Positions 1-8,554 of a DNA stretch of 64,000 nucleotides are shown here, one piece after another (within the stretch, counting starts at the first letter, position 1; every line of letters starts with the position of its first letter). Source of the DNA: Bacteroidota bacterium (lineage in GTDB: Bacteria > Bacteroidota > Bacteroidia > Chitinophagales > Chitinophagaceae); NCBI GenBank assembly GCA_016711825.1, contig JADJSG010000005.1, positions 124,001 to 188,000 on the forward strand. Reading direction: 5' to 3'. The position numbers and the translations under genes are program-made. The notes beneath the pieces are model-generated. The model did no database searches, was not told the DNA's origin, and saw only the letters and a program-made list of their open reading frames with translations.

Positions 1-44
1 ACTTATTATGATTCAATTAATCATTAATGAGCATAAGCTAAAGA

Positions 45-683
45 TTACTTATTGGTTTCAATTTGTTTTTTATACAATTGGATTGCATTGAGTAATTTTT
101 GACAAATTTCATTTCTACCTTCTGCAGTTTTGATAAATTGGTAGTCTTTCTCGTTGGTTAAATAACCCAATTCTAACAAGGCTACAGGAGAAGGGATGGT
201 ATTTAAAGTAAGCATAGGTTGTGTTTGTATGTTAACCCCATTAAATTTCATACCTGCGATATTATATAATTCAGCACCAATAAACTTACCTAAAATTCTA
301 TTTTCAACTAAGTTCGTTTGTGTACCCACATAACATTCAAATCCTCTTTTACCAGCATCGTTTAGCGAAGCATTAAAATGAATTGAAATAAATAAGTCGG
401 CTTGATGTTGTTTTACAAATGCAGCTCTTGCTGTCAAATCAAAGTCTTGATCTGTATCACGACACAATATCACTTTAAAGTTTTGGGCTGTCGCTAATTT
501 TTCCAATTCTTGTGCATAAGCCAAGGTCAAGTTTTTTTCGAGTGCTCCATCTATGGCTTTTGCACCATTGTCTGCTCCCCCATGCCCTGCATGTATGGCG
601 ATCACAAATTCTTTGTTTGTTTTGGCTTGTAAAAAGAAACCAGCCGCTAATAAAAGGCAAAGTGATAGGATTAATTTTCTCAT
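45..683 (-). CDS. N-acetylmuramoyl-L-alanine amidase (Amidase_3)
   Basis: Zinc amidase that cleaves the bond between N-acetylmuramic acid and L-alanine in peptidoglycan, outside the inner membrane. The 212-aa protein starts with a hydrophobic signal peptide (about residues 3-20) and is otherwise a bare catalytic domain. The Amidase_3 zinc ligands are visible as H34 (AGHGG), E49 (ALEKN) and H102 (SIHFNA), and the catalytic Glu is E171 in LLELGYLTN. There is no SPOR, LysM or AMIN domain, so it must find its site by itself or through a partner. It is followed downstream by nothing inside the window and is separated from the crotonase gene by about 160 bases. The family assignment is firm; which cell-division or autolysis role it serves is not visible. 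Confidence 0.93.
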   Translation of the reverse strand: MRKLILSLCLLLAAGFFLQAKTNKEFVIAIHAGHGGADNGAKAIDGALEKNLTLAYAQELEKLATAQNFKVILCRDTDQDFDLTARAAFVKQHQADLFISIHFNASLNDAGKRGFECYVGTQTNLVENRILGKFIGAELYNIAGMKFNGVNIQTQPMLTLNTIPSPVALLELGYLTNEKDYQFIKTAEGRNEICQKLLNAIQLYKKQIETNK

Positions 684-844
684 TTTATATTCAATTTAAT
701 TTTGTTGTTAGACGCTTTTTTATCTCGAAATGGTTGGTAAAAGTACTACTTTTTGTTTAAAATATACTATTTAGCCACAAAGGCAGACATTTTTAATACA
801 TCTCTGTAATGTCGCACTGACTTATACCAACATACTGTAATCAA

Positions 845-1615
845 TTACTTTTTTGTTTTAAATTTTTCGATTGCCTTTCGTGTAAAACTACTCAGTACTA
901 ATTTGCCACTCATTGCTGCCCTGTCATCCAATAAGGAATCCCAGTGCTCAGTTCCTTTCCAAAACACTTTTTTCAACAATGCCATGGCTTCAGGATTACT
1001 ATGAGCTAATTGATCCGCTAAATGGTTGACTGCATCATCTACTTCGGCAATGGTTTTATAAATTTCAGAATATAATCCATGTTTTTTAGCCCATTCAGCA
1101 TTGCGCCATTCGGTGGCATCCATGGCCAACTGAGAAAAGCAAGAGGTTCCCAATTTGCGTTCTACCGCAGGGCCTACCACAAATGGACCTATACCGATGG
1201 CGAGCTCACTCAACTTGACAGAAGCACTTTCTGATGCTATGGTATAATCACAGGCTGATGCTAAACCCACTCCACCACCGACCGTTTTGCCCTGCACCCT
1301 TCCTATCACAAATTTGTGTGCTTTTCGAATGGCATTGATTACGTTGGCAAACCCTGCAAAGAATTTTTTTCCGTCTTTTTCATTCGAAATAGCAATCAGT
1401 TCGTCAAAGCTGGCTCCTGCACAAAATGCACCTGTACCTGCAGATCGAAGCACGATTACTTTGACCCTTTCATCTTGCCCTGCTTTGTCAATAGATTTAG
1501 CCAAATCTTCTAATATTTTTGCCGGCAAAGCATTGCTGGAAGGATGAAAAAATTCTACGGTGGCAATGCCATGATCAAGCTCTGTACTTACATATCCGTC
1601 TTTATGATTTGTCAT
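845..1615 (-). CDS. Enoyl-CoA hydratase/isomerase family protein (crotonase)
   Basis: Cytoplasmic crotonase-fold enzyme acting on an acyl-CoA thioester. The two oxyanion-hole segments are clear: GAFCAGASF (residues 62-70) and GKTVGGGVGLA (109-119). A Glu at 137 (LSELAIG) sits where crotonase has its first catalytic Glu; the second acidic position is less clear (LAMDATE), so hydratase versus isomerase or other crotonase chemistry is open. An ATG at 1663 would add 16 residues (rich in Tyr, Leu, Arg and Lys) that crotonases do not have. I start at 1615 because this gives a 256-aa protein with a normal N-terminus before the first beta strand. The gene stands alone, divergent from mutL, so no pathway can be read from neighbours. 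Confidence 0.85.
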   Translation of the reverse strand: MTNHKDGYVSTELDHGIATVEFFHPSSNALPAKILEDLAKSIDKAGQDERVKVIVLRSAGTGAFCAGASFDELIAISNEKDGKKFFAGFANVINAIRKAHKFVIGRVQGKTVGGGVGLASACDYTIASESASVKLSELAIGIGPFVVGPAVERKLGTSCFSQLAMDATEWRNAEWAKKHGLYSEIYKTIAEVDDAVNHLADQLAHSNPEAMALLKKVFWKGTEHWDSLLDDRAAMSGKLVLSSFTRKAIEKFKTKK

Positions 1616-1726
1616 ACTGAAATATTTATTGCGTAAATATAAAATAATATCTCTAAAATTCATGTTGATTCTGATAAAGAAAAATAACAGTTTTTAGGGT
1701 TTCGTTTTTTCATTTATCTTCGCAGC

Positions 1727-3591
1727 ATGCTAGATGTAATACAACTTTTGCCCGATAATATTGCAAATCAGATTGCAGCAGGTGAAGTAATACAACGTCC
1801 GGCAAGCGCTGTAAAAGAAATGCTTGAAAATGCTATTGATGCAGGTGCTACCCAAATACATTTAATCATTAAAGATGCTGGCAAAGAATTGATACAAGTC
1901 AATGACAATGGCAAAGGCATGAGCCCAACCGATGCCCGACTTTGCTTTGAACGACATGCCACTTCCAAAATCAAATCGATTGACGATCTTTTTGCCATAC
2001 GAACCATGGGTTTTCGCGGGGAGGCTCTTGCTTCTATTGCTGCGGTGGCACAAGTAGATTTAAAAACCAAAACTGAATCAGATGAAGTTGGCACCCATTT
2101 GCAAGTTGAAAACAGTATGGTAAAACTGCAAGAGCCTTGCCAAGCCAGTACTGGAACTAGCTTAATGGTAAAAAACTTATTCTTTAATGTTCCAGCCCGA
2201 CGTCAATTTTTAAAAAGCGCTTCATCAGAAACCCGCCATATTGTAGATGAATTTATCCGCGTTGCGATGGCGTTTCCACATATTACTTTTCAATTTACAA
2301 ACAATAACACAACTGTTTTTCACCTCGATGGCGGCAAGCTCAAACAACGTATTGTTGGTTTATTAGGCAACCAGTATATGTCAAAATTGGTACCTGTTGA
2401 AGAGCCTACTGAGGTGGTTACTATCAAGGGTTTTATAGCATCGCCAGATATGGCCACTAAAACCAGGGGCAATCAATACTTTTTTGTCAACAACCGATTT
2501 ATTAAAAGTGCCTACCTCAATCATGCAGTATCACAAGCATACAAAGATTTGATTGCAAAAGATGAATTTCCGGTGTTCGTTTTATTTATTGATATTGATC
2601 CAAGCCGTATTGATATTAACGTGCATCCAACCAAACAAGAAATTAAATTTGAAGATGAACGAATAGTATATTCATTTGTAAGCGCTGCTGTGAAACATGC
2701 ACTGAGCAAATACAGCTTAGCCCCTTCATTAGACTTTTCACTCAATCCTGAAATTGAATCTTTACAGTCAATCACCCAGCCATTTTCTTCTCAACAACAA
2801 ACTGCCACTAAAAACGATTACCTGTTTCAATCATTTACTGAAAAAGGTAAAGCACATTTTTTGGAAAATAAACAGGATATCAGAAATTGGAAAGATTTAT
2901 ATAAAATTCAACATGAATTTGAATTACAATCTACTCATTCACAACCAATCAATCTTTCATCGCAAACAATTGAAAAGGAGCTAACAAACCTTGACAGTAA
3001 TAATCCATTGGATTTGCAAGAAGAATTTCAACAACAGTTTTTACAAATAGCACAAGGGTATATTATCGTCACCACAAAAAATGGCTTTTTAGTGATCGAT
3101 CAGCATTTAGCTCATCAACGAATCTTGTATGAAAGATATGAACATGCAACTACAAACGCTATTTCCATTCAACAATGCTTAATTCCTCAAACCTTTGAAT
3201 TGAGTGCTTCTGATGCGATATTATTACAAACCTTATTAGAAGAATTATTATTGTTGGGTTATCATATTGAGCCTTTTGGTCATACAACGTTTATTATTCA
3301 AGGGGTACCTGCTGATGTTAAAGCAGGACATGAAAAAAAATCAATTGAAAAAATATTAGAAGCCCTCAAGCATGAGCAGTCCGATATCAAACTTGACAAA
3401 AGAGAAAAAGTAATCCGAACAATGGCTATGCAAAAAGCCATGCCTTATGGAAAAAACTCAATCTCAATGAAATGCAAGAATTGTTTACCCAATTGTTTGC
3501 CTGTGAACAACCCCAATTATCACCTATCGGTAAAAAAGTTTTTACTAAACTTAATTTAGCCGGCATTGAAAAATTAATGCAGCATGATTAA
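1727..3591 (+). CDS. mutL: DNA mismatch repair protein MutL, with a frameshift near the 3' end
   Basis: MutL couples MutS mismatch recognition to strand processing. The GHKL ATPase motifs are intact: ENAIDAGA (34-41), DNGKGM (60-65) and MGFRGEA (94-100). The C-terminal dimerisation/endonuclease domain carries DQHLAHQRILYE (about 458-469), a variant of the usual DQHA(x)2E(x)4E, with Gln in place of the first Glu. The reading frame breaks at the six-A run 3451-3456. Read straight through, the ORF ends at 3559 with a tail unlike MutL. With one more A, or a -1 shift on A-AAA-AAC (3451-3457), it continues as a normal MutL end (ELFTQLFACEQ, then SPIGKKVF) to the stop at 3591. A sequencing error, a real mutator mutation, or frameshifting/transcript slippage could each explain this. 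Confidence 0.9.
3451..3457 (+). other. Frameshift site in mutL (A6 run, slippery heptamer A-AAA-AAC)
   Basis: In frame the codons read GGA AAA AAC and lead into a non-MutL tail. The -1 frame from base 3457 (CTC AAT CTC AAT GAA ATG) gives a conserved-looking MutL C-terminus. The heptamer A-AAA-AAC fits the X-XXY-YYZ pattern for -1 ribosomal slippage. A missing A in the run (six where seven are needed) is the simplest explanation. Confidence 0.8.
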
Positions 3592-3636
3592 TTCTCTTTA
3601 TTTTTTATCTGGTTTTGATTTTTAAATTCTTATAAA

Positions 3637-3975
3637 ATGGCTTCCGTTGATTTTTTAAAAAAAGTGGCTCTATCCTTTGCTGAAACGCAAGAAGCACCGC
3701 ATTTTGAAAAAACATCTTTTAGAATCAAAAACAAAATATTTGCGACTTATGACAGCAAAGAAAACAATGCTTGTTTAAAACTATCAATCATCGACCAGCA
3801 TGTATTTTCGTCATATAACCCTAAAATTTTTGCACCCCTACCCAATAAATGGGGCTTACAGGGTTGGACAATCGTAAATATGGCTTTAGTAGCAGAATCG
3901 ATGTTACAAGATGCATTGCAATGTGCATACAATGAAGTAGCCCCTAAAAAATTACGCATCTCTCCTTCTGTATAA
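3637..3975 (+). CDS. MmcQ/YjbR family protein
   Basis: Small (112 aa) cytoplasmic protein of the MmcQ/YjbR (DUF419) family, which has a fold related to the double-wing DNA-binding module. Typical features are the N-terminal FLKKVALSFAETQEAPHFEK stretch, the F-A-T-Y strand, and the C-terminal VAPKKL segment. The molecular role is not established; some relatives are annotated as possible DNA-binding proteins. It follows mutL by 45 bases after the frame-corrected mutL stop, so the two may be co-transcribed, but I see no functional link. Length matches the family, and the start ATG is the only reasonable one. Confidence 0.85.
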   Translation: MASVDFLKKVALSFAETQEAPHFEKTSFRIKNKIFATYDSKENNACLKLSIIDQHVFSSYNPKIFAPLPNKWGLQGWTIVNMALVAESMLQDALQCAYNEVAPKKLRISPSV

Positions 3976-4041
3976 CACAATACGATACAATGATGTGTAA
4001 GTCTTAAATCTTTCTTTTCAAACGTTTTTGCTTTGCTGTTC

Positions 4042-5628
4042 CTAGTTTACAATAACCATTTTTTGGGTAAATGTTTTATTGCTGATATGCATTTGGTAAT
4101 AGTAGATACCTGCTGGTAATGCGCTTCTATCAACGCCCACATCAAAGGTACCTGCCGGCACTTCATTCTCATATAATACTTTCAGCATGCGACCCATTTC
4201 ATCATATAATAATATTTGCACCATGCCCCCACTGGTGGTAAATCGAATGGTGGTATGTGAGCGGAAAGGGTTTGGAAAGTTTTGTTCCAGCGCATGTTGT
4301 GCGTTTTGTAGTGGCGTATTATCAGTACCTACTGCATATTTAAAGATAGGAAGCATTTGAAATTGATTTCCGTTCAATATCATTTCCGCATCAGCTTTTG
4401 CGATATCGAACCAATCGACCAATATCGTGCCGAATACTTGACGAAAATCATGTTGCATAGGTACATTGTCACTTACCGTAGCATTGGCCGGTATATTGGG
4501 ACTTGTGCCAATAACTGTTGGGTTAACTTTAGTACCAAATACCATCATCGGAGCCCCTGATCCATGATCGGTTCCCACACTGGCATTTGATTTGACCCTT
4601 CGTCCAAATTCGGTTACGGTACAACCTGTTACTTTATCTTGCTTGCCCATCAAAGTGATATCAGCTTGAAATGCGGCAATCGCTTCTGATAATTTAGTGA
4701 GGATATTGGCGTGTTCCCCCGTTTTATGTGTTGGATCTAAAAAGTCAACTTGATTATCATGTGTATCAAACCCGCCTATGTTTACCATATAAACCGGCGT
4801 TTTCAAACCACCACCAATAAGCCTTGCCACAATTTTTAACTGATCGGCTAAATTATTATTGGCTGGGTAAGGCGCTAAATTGGTTGCTTGAATAGAGGCG
4901 GCATTTTGCAATACCTGGGTATATGACTGTGTTTGCTGAGCAATAAAACGAATATATGTCAACTCGTGCCCGGCAGGGGTAGCAGGTGCTGGATCTACTG
5001 TGCCACTAACAATTTGGTAAAAATTATCAATACTTGATACCGCTAAACCGTTGAGTCCATTGGCACCTGAAAACAACGAAGAGATTGACGAGCCAATTTG
5101 TATAGCCAATGGGTCAAGAAAAATGTTAGGATCAGGATAATTCAGGGGTGCACCCGGAAAACGAAAATCTAAATACCGACCTATCCAACCGGTATCAATA
5201 TCTACATTGGAATCAGAAGCCGAAAACATGATATCGGTAGATCTGAAATGCGAAAAATTAGGGTTGGGGTAGCTAACTCCTTGTACAATATTCATACGAC
5301 CTGTATTGAATATATCTTGCAATCCTGTCATGGCAGGATGCATACCCGTATTGGCCTGACCACTGAGTGCCAATACATCTGGCTGATTGATTAAAATGTT
5401 TGCGCGAGCATTGCTTAATTCGCTATACTTATCTAAAGGAATTATGGTATTGAGTCCATCATTCCCGCCACTCATCTGTATCAATACCAATATATTATCG
5501 TTATTACCTCTGGTTTTTGCGATCATCGATAATAGATGGTCTTCGCCATAGGCATGTATAGGGTTGCCATTGATAGAGTAAGCCAAAGTGGCCATAGTAC
5601 TCATTTTGAGGAAATCTCTTCTCTTCAT
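4042..5628 (-). CDS. DUF1501 family exported protein with T9SS type A sorting domain
   Basis: 528-aa member of the DUF1501 family (sulfatase/alkaline-phosphatase-like fold). The N-terminus MKRRDFLKMSTMATLAYS is a twin-arginine signal with RRDFLK followed by a hydrophobic stretch. Family-type motifs in the body include LVLIQMSGGNDGLNT (about 47-61), NIGGFDTHDNQ (about 283-293) and TEFGRR-x14-GAPMMVFG (from about residue 337). The last about 80 residues form a T9SS type A domain (NFPNPF, then VPAGTFDVGVDRSALPAGIYY and a final KMVIVN), predicting passage through the outer membrane. It follows the DUF1800 gene by 36 bases in the same direction; these two families are commonly paired. The substrate is unknown. 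A Tat-type leader combined with a T9SS domain is discussed in the findings. Confidence 0.9.
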   Translation of the reverse strand: MKRRDFLKMSTMATLAYSINGNPIHAYGEDHLLSMIAKTRGNNDNILVLIQMSGGNDGLNTIIPLDKYSELSNARANILINQPDVLALSGQANTGMHPAMTGLQDIFNTGRMNIVQGVSYPNPNFSHFRSTDIMFSASDSNVDIDTGWIGRYLDFRFPGAPLNYPDPNIFLDPLAIQIGSSISSLFSGANGLNGLAVSSIDNFYQIVSGTVDPAPATPAGHELTYIRFIAQQTQSYTQVLQNAASIQATNLAPYPANNNLADQLKIVARLIGGGLKTPVYMVNIGGFDTHDNQVDFLDPTHKTGEHANILTKLSEAIAAFQADITLMGKQDKVTGCTVTEFGRRVKSNASVGTDHGSGAPMMVFGTKVNPTVIGTSPNIPANATVSDNVPMQHDFRQVFGTILVDWFDIAKADAEMILNGNQFQMLPIFKYAVGTDNTPLQNAQHALEQNFPNPFRSHTTIRFTTSGGMVQILLYDEMGRMLKVLYENEVPAGTFDVGVDRSALPAGIYYYQMHISNKTFTQKMVIVN

Positions 5629-5664
5629 ATTTTGAAGTTTAAATTTATTAAAAATTTATTTATT

Positions 5665-7386
5665 TTAACTTAGGTGATGTTCGGCCAATTGCAACAATTT
5701 GGTAAGCATCAGTCTTAATCTGTTTTTTACAATATTTTCGTAGGTAACATTACCTGGGTTATTGATATAATCAGTCCAGGCTTGTGTCCAGTATGAATTG
5801 GCTAAATTGTTTGTCAATATCATTTTATAGCTATCACGTAAGGTTTGGGATAATCCAATAGCCAACAAATATTTGACACAGTCGCTGACCAATATATCAG
5901 GGTCATATGCATTTGATAAGGTTTGTGCAAAAGCAATCACATCGCATTTGATATTAAAATTACCTGATACGTAAATGCCATTATTTGTAAAAAAGGCATC
6001 TGTATATTTCATTCGTTTGGGAAGTGTATCGGAATTGATCCACATTTCGTGAAACTGAGGTGCCTGATAATAAGATGGCCACCCTGATACACTTGGCGGA
6101 TTGCCTGGATCCATACCCACAATTTGGCATAAATAAGCAAGTGTATAATAGGCTCTTGTTTCATCAACAATCCCTATCGCGCCAGGAATCGGTACACTCA
6201 AAGCTCTAGACATACCTAAAAAATAATCAACAGGATTTGCTATGACACAATCCATCGTCAAGGAGTCATAAAAATGATCACTTTTAAACAATTGGAGTAA
6301 TACGGGTTTGATATCCCAGTTATTGTTAATCAGTGTAGTAGCCATACCAGAGATAATGGTTGACTCAATATTAGCATCTATATCATAATAGATAAAGTAA
6401 CGATAGAGCTTTCTACATAAATGTTTGGCAGCCGTTTGACTCTGATTAAAAATCATATTGAGCAAATCGTCTAACTCATTTTCGCCAGCAGCCCCTATTT
6501 GCCCTATGACTGTATAATTATTATAGTATGCAGAAAAAGTTTTATTCGCCGTTTCATGCTTTGCAGGATCAAAGGTATAAGTCAGGTTGACGGTATCTGC
6601 TCTAAATCCGGTAATTACCTTAGCAGCTGCTTTTACATCATCTTCAGTCCACATATTGGCCCCTTTGCCTAAGGTAAATAATTCCTGCAATTCACGGGCA
6701 TAGTTTTCATCGGGTGAATTTTTAATGTTGTAATGACCATTGAGGTAAAATAACATCATGGGGTCTTTGGTAATTTCTTTCACAAAAGTTTTAAAATTGC
6801 CTAAGCAATGAGTTCTCAGAAGGTTAAGGTACTTGTATTGCAAACGTGAATCACCTACTACATTTTCTTCACACACAAAATGATTATGCCAAAACATCAA
6901 CATTTTTTCTTGTATGCTCATCGTTTGTTTGAAAATATTTTTCATCCACCAGGCATTTGTAGATAAATAACGATAATAATTGACGGTACCATCACCATAA
7001 GGAGCGTTTACCCAGGTGGCGCCAAGCAACACCCCTGTAGGATCAGGGTATATAGACTCGTAATAATTTACTGGAGGTGCAGGCGTAGGCGGTGTAGCAT
7101 TCACTAGCAAATCTACAGCCTGACTCATTGTATAGCCATTTAAAGAAGTCAAATTTGCAGGTGTTACGCCAAACATGGTTCTACGCAATAGATGAATTTT
7201 TTCTTTTTCACCCCAAGAACCCGTGTATTGCGACAATCCTGCTCTTGATTTTTTTAAATTTAGCGGAGATGTTTTGTTTGAATACTTTAAAAATATTTCG
7301 TCCTTGGTAATATCGTATTCAGTTTCCTTTTTCAATTTTTCAGGAAGCAAGTTATTTAAAAATTCACGTCTATTAGAACCACCCAT
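5665..7386 (-). CDS. DUF1800 family protein
   Basis: 573-aa DUF1800 protein, the usual partner of DUF1501 proteins and here the first gene of a two-gene operon. Family hallmarks are HLLRRTMFG (about 45-53), QEKMLMFWHNHFV (about 158-170), YARELQELFTLGKG (about 231-244), KHLCRKLYRYFI (about 332-343) and DYFLGMSRAL. The function is unknown; such pairs are often surface or periplasmic. Its N-terminus contains NRREFLNN, which resembles a twin-arginine motif, but the hydrophobic stretch that should follow is missing (it goes on as LLPEKLKKETEYD). Either the protein rides out with a partner or is exported in another way; I do not see a signal peptide. Divergent from the small secreted gene at 7640. 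Confidence 0.88.
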   Translation of the reverse strand: MGGSNRREFLNNLLPEKLKKETEYDITKDEIFLKYSNKTSPLNLKKSRAGLSQYTGSWGEKEKIHLLRRTMFGVTPANLTSLNGYTMSQAVDLLVNATPPTPAPPVNYYESIYPDPTGVLLGATWVNAPYGDGTVNYYRYLSTNAWWMKNIFKQTMSIQEKMLMFWHNHFVCEENVVGDSRLQYKYLNLLRTHCLGNFKTFVKEITKDPMMLFYLNGHYNIKNSPDENYARELQELFTLGKGANMWTEDDVKAAAKVITGFRADTVNLTYTFDPAKHETANKTFSAYYNNYTVIGQIGAAGENELDDLLNMIFNQSQTAAKHLCRKLYRYFIYYDIDANIESTIISGMATTLINNNWDIKPVLLQLFKSDHFYDSLTMDCVIANPVDYFLGMSRALSVPIPGAIGIVDETRAYYTLAYLCQIVGMDPGNPPSVSGWPSYYQAPQFHEMWINSDTLPKRMKYTDAFFTNNGIYVSGNFNIKCDVIAFAQTLSNAYDPDILVSDCVKYLLAIGLSQTLRDSYKMILTNNLANSYWTQAWTDYINNPGNVTYENIVKNRLRLMLTKLLQLAEHHLS

Positions 7387-7429
7387 AGTTATATGTTTTT
7401 AAAATTGTGATTAAATGATATTGAACATT

Positions 7430-7464
7430 AAATGAATGATATTCAATTAAATATACATTCATTT
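7430..7464. repeat. 9-bp inverted repeat in a divergent intergenic region
   Basis: AAATGAATG at 7430-7438 and CATTCATTT at 7456-7464 form a perfect inverted repeat around a 17-base spacer, within very A/T-rich DNA between the divergent DUF1800 and 7640 genes. It could be an operator for one or both, but in such A/T-rich sequence chance is possible. Confidence 0.35.
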
Positions 7465-7639
7465 GTTAATTCAATCATAAAGGTATATGATAATTTTTAA
7501 TTTTAATATTATTTTTAGAAAAAATTAAAGTTAAAAAAATGGATTTAAAATGCCCTTTTTGAAAAAAAATGAAAAAAAATTGTGTAGATAAAAATCATTT
7601 CACTATCATTGTATTTCGAAAAAATAGAAACATAGCTAT

Positions 7640-8170
7640 ATGAAAAAGACTTTATTCACAATTATCGCAATCGCAGCTTTAATTTCATTTCAACAAATTG
7701 CTAACGCTCAGGAAGTAAACAACGATTTAGTCCGAGTATTTCGTTGGTTAAATACCGTAGATAATAATTTTGTAACGCTTGCTGATGGCGAGATACAGGA
7801 AGGTCAATTGTTACAATGGAAATACAAGGAAAAAACATTTTTGTTTTATGCTTATAAAACCCCTGGCCCCGACAGAGTAGCCATTTACAGATGGACAAAC
7901 CCTGTAACGAAAGATCAAGCTTCTATTGCAGAAGATGAATTTTCTGATTCTGACATGCAACAAAAAGGATATACTTTGAAAGTATTACAGTTTTATGCAC
8001 CTATCCGCAGAGCACAAAATCATATCCCTGTTTATAATTGGTACAAAAGCAAATCAAAAGACTGGGTAACTATTCCTGAGTTTGGCGATACCGACAAATA
8101 TTGGGATAAAGGATACAAACAAAAGAAATTTCAATATTATGGTATCATGCGTAATGAATACGAAAAATAA
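7640..8170 (+). CDS. Small secreted protein with three tandem repeats (DUF5648-like)
   Basis: 176-aa exported protein: a signal peptide (about residues 1-23, ending ANAQ) followed by three aromatic repeats of about 45 residues. Each starts with V-x-hydrophobic-x-W (VRVFRW, VAIYRW, IPVYNW), passes through a loop with an acidic cluster, and ends in FxFYA or FQYYG. The pattern resembles the DUF5648 lectin-like beta repeats that often sit on secreted enzymes, but here they make up the whole mature protein. Three repeats suggest a beta-trefoil-like or small propeller fold (inference). No catalytic residues are evident; sugar or surface binding is the best guess. It has its own strong terminator. 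Confidence 0.75.
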   Translation: MKKTLFTIIAIAALISFQQIANAQEVNNDLVRVFRWLNTVDNNFVTLADGEIQEGQLLQWKYKEKTFLFYAYKTPGPDRVAIYRWTNPVTKDQASIAEDEFSDSDMQQKGYTLKVLQFYAPIRRAQNHIPVYNWYKSKSKDWVTIPEFGDTDKYWDKGYKQKKFQYYGIMRNEYEK

Positions 8171-8190
8171 TATATTTCATTAAAATATTT

Positions 8191-8227
8191 AAAAAAGGCT
8201 ATCTGTAAAACGGATAGCCTTTTTTGA
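8191..8227 (+). terminator. Rho-independent terminator after the 7640 gene
   Basis: A stem GGCTATCTG / CGGATAGCC (one G-T pair) around the loop TAAAA, preceded by six A and followed by a run of T. It lies 27 bases after the stop codon and should work in both directions. Confidence 0.88.
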
Positions 8228-8404
8228 TTGTCGTATGTTCCTTACTCATATTATCTCATTTATTTTTAAATGCTCCCTTCTATTAAACAAACCTTGATTT
8301 TCTTTTAAGTAATATGTATTATTCAACTTAAGCGCTTATATTCTATTCCTTAAGTGTTTCTATTTTTTCAAATACTATATATATCCCTCTTATTCTATTT
8401 CATT

Positions 8405-8438
8405 TTTGTTCAAATTCCCTAACGAACACTTATATTTG
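8405..8438 (+). promoter_or_regulatory. Likely secA promoter (TTTG / TATATTTG)
   Basis: TTTG at 8405-8408 and TATATTTG at 8431-8438, spaced 22 bases, match the Bacteroidota -33/-7 pattern (TTTG and TAnnTTTG) at the long end of its range. Transcription would start near 8445, giving an mRNA leader of about 110 bases before secA. I see no other gene in 8228-8554. Confidence 0.5.
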
Positions 8439-8554
8439 CAAAATTTTTTTCTGACAGCATGTCACAAAAATAAATTGTAGCATACTATTTGAAACATTCA
8501 AAAAAATATTTTCTAACTTCCGTGATAACGGACTTTTTATAAACAACGCATTAT

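Noticed and set aside
845..1663. Longer crotonase start at 1663
   Set aside because: The 16 added residues do not belong to the crotonase fold and the ATG at 1615 gives the usual length.
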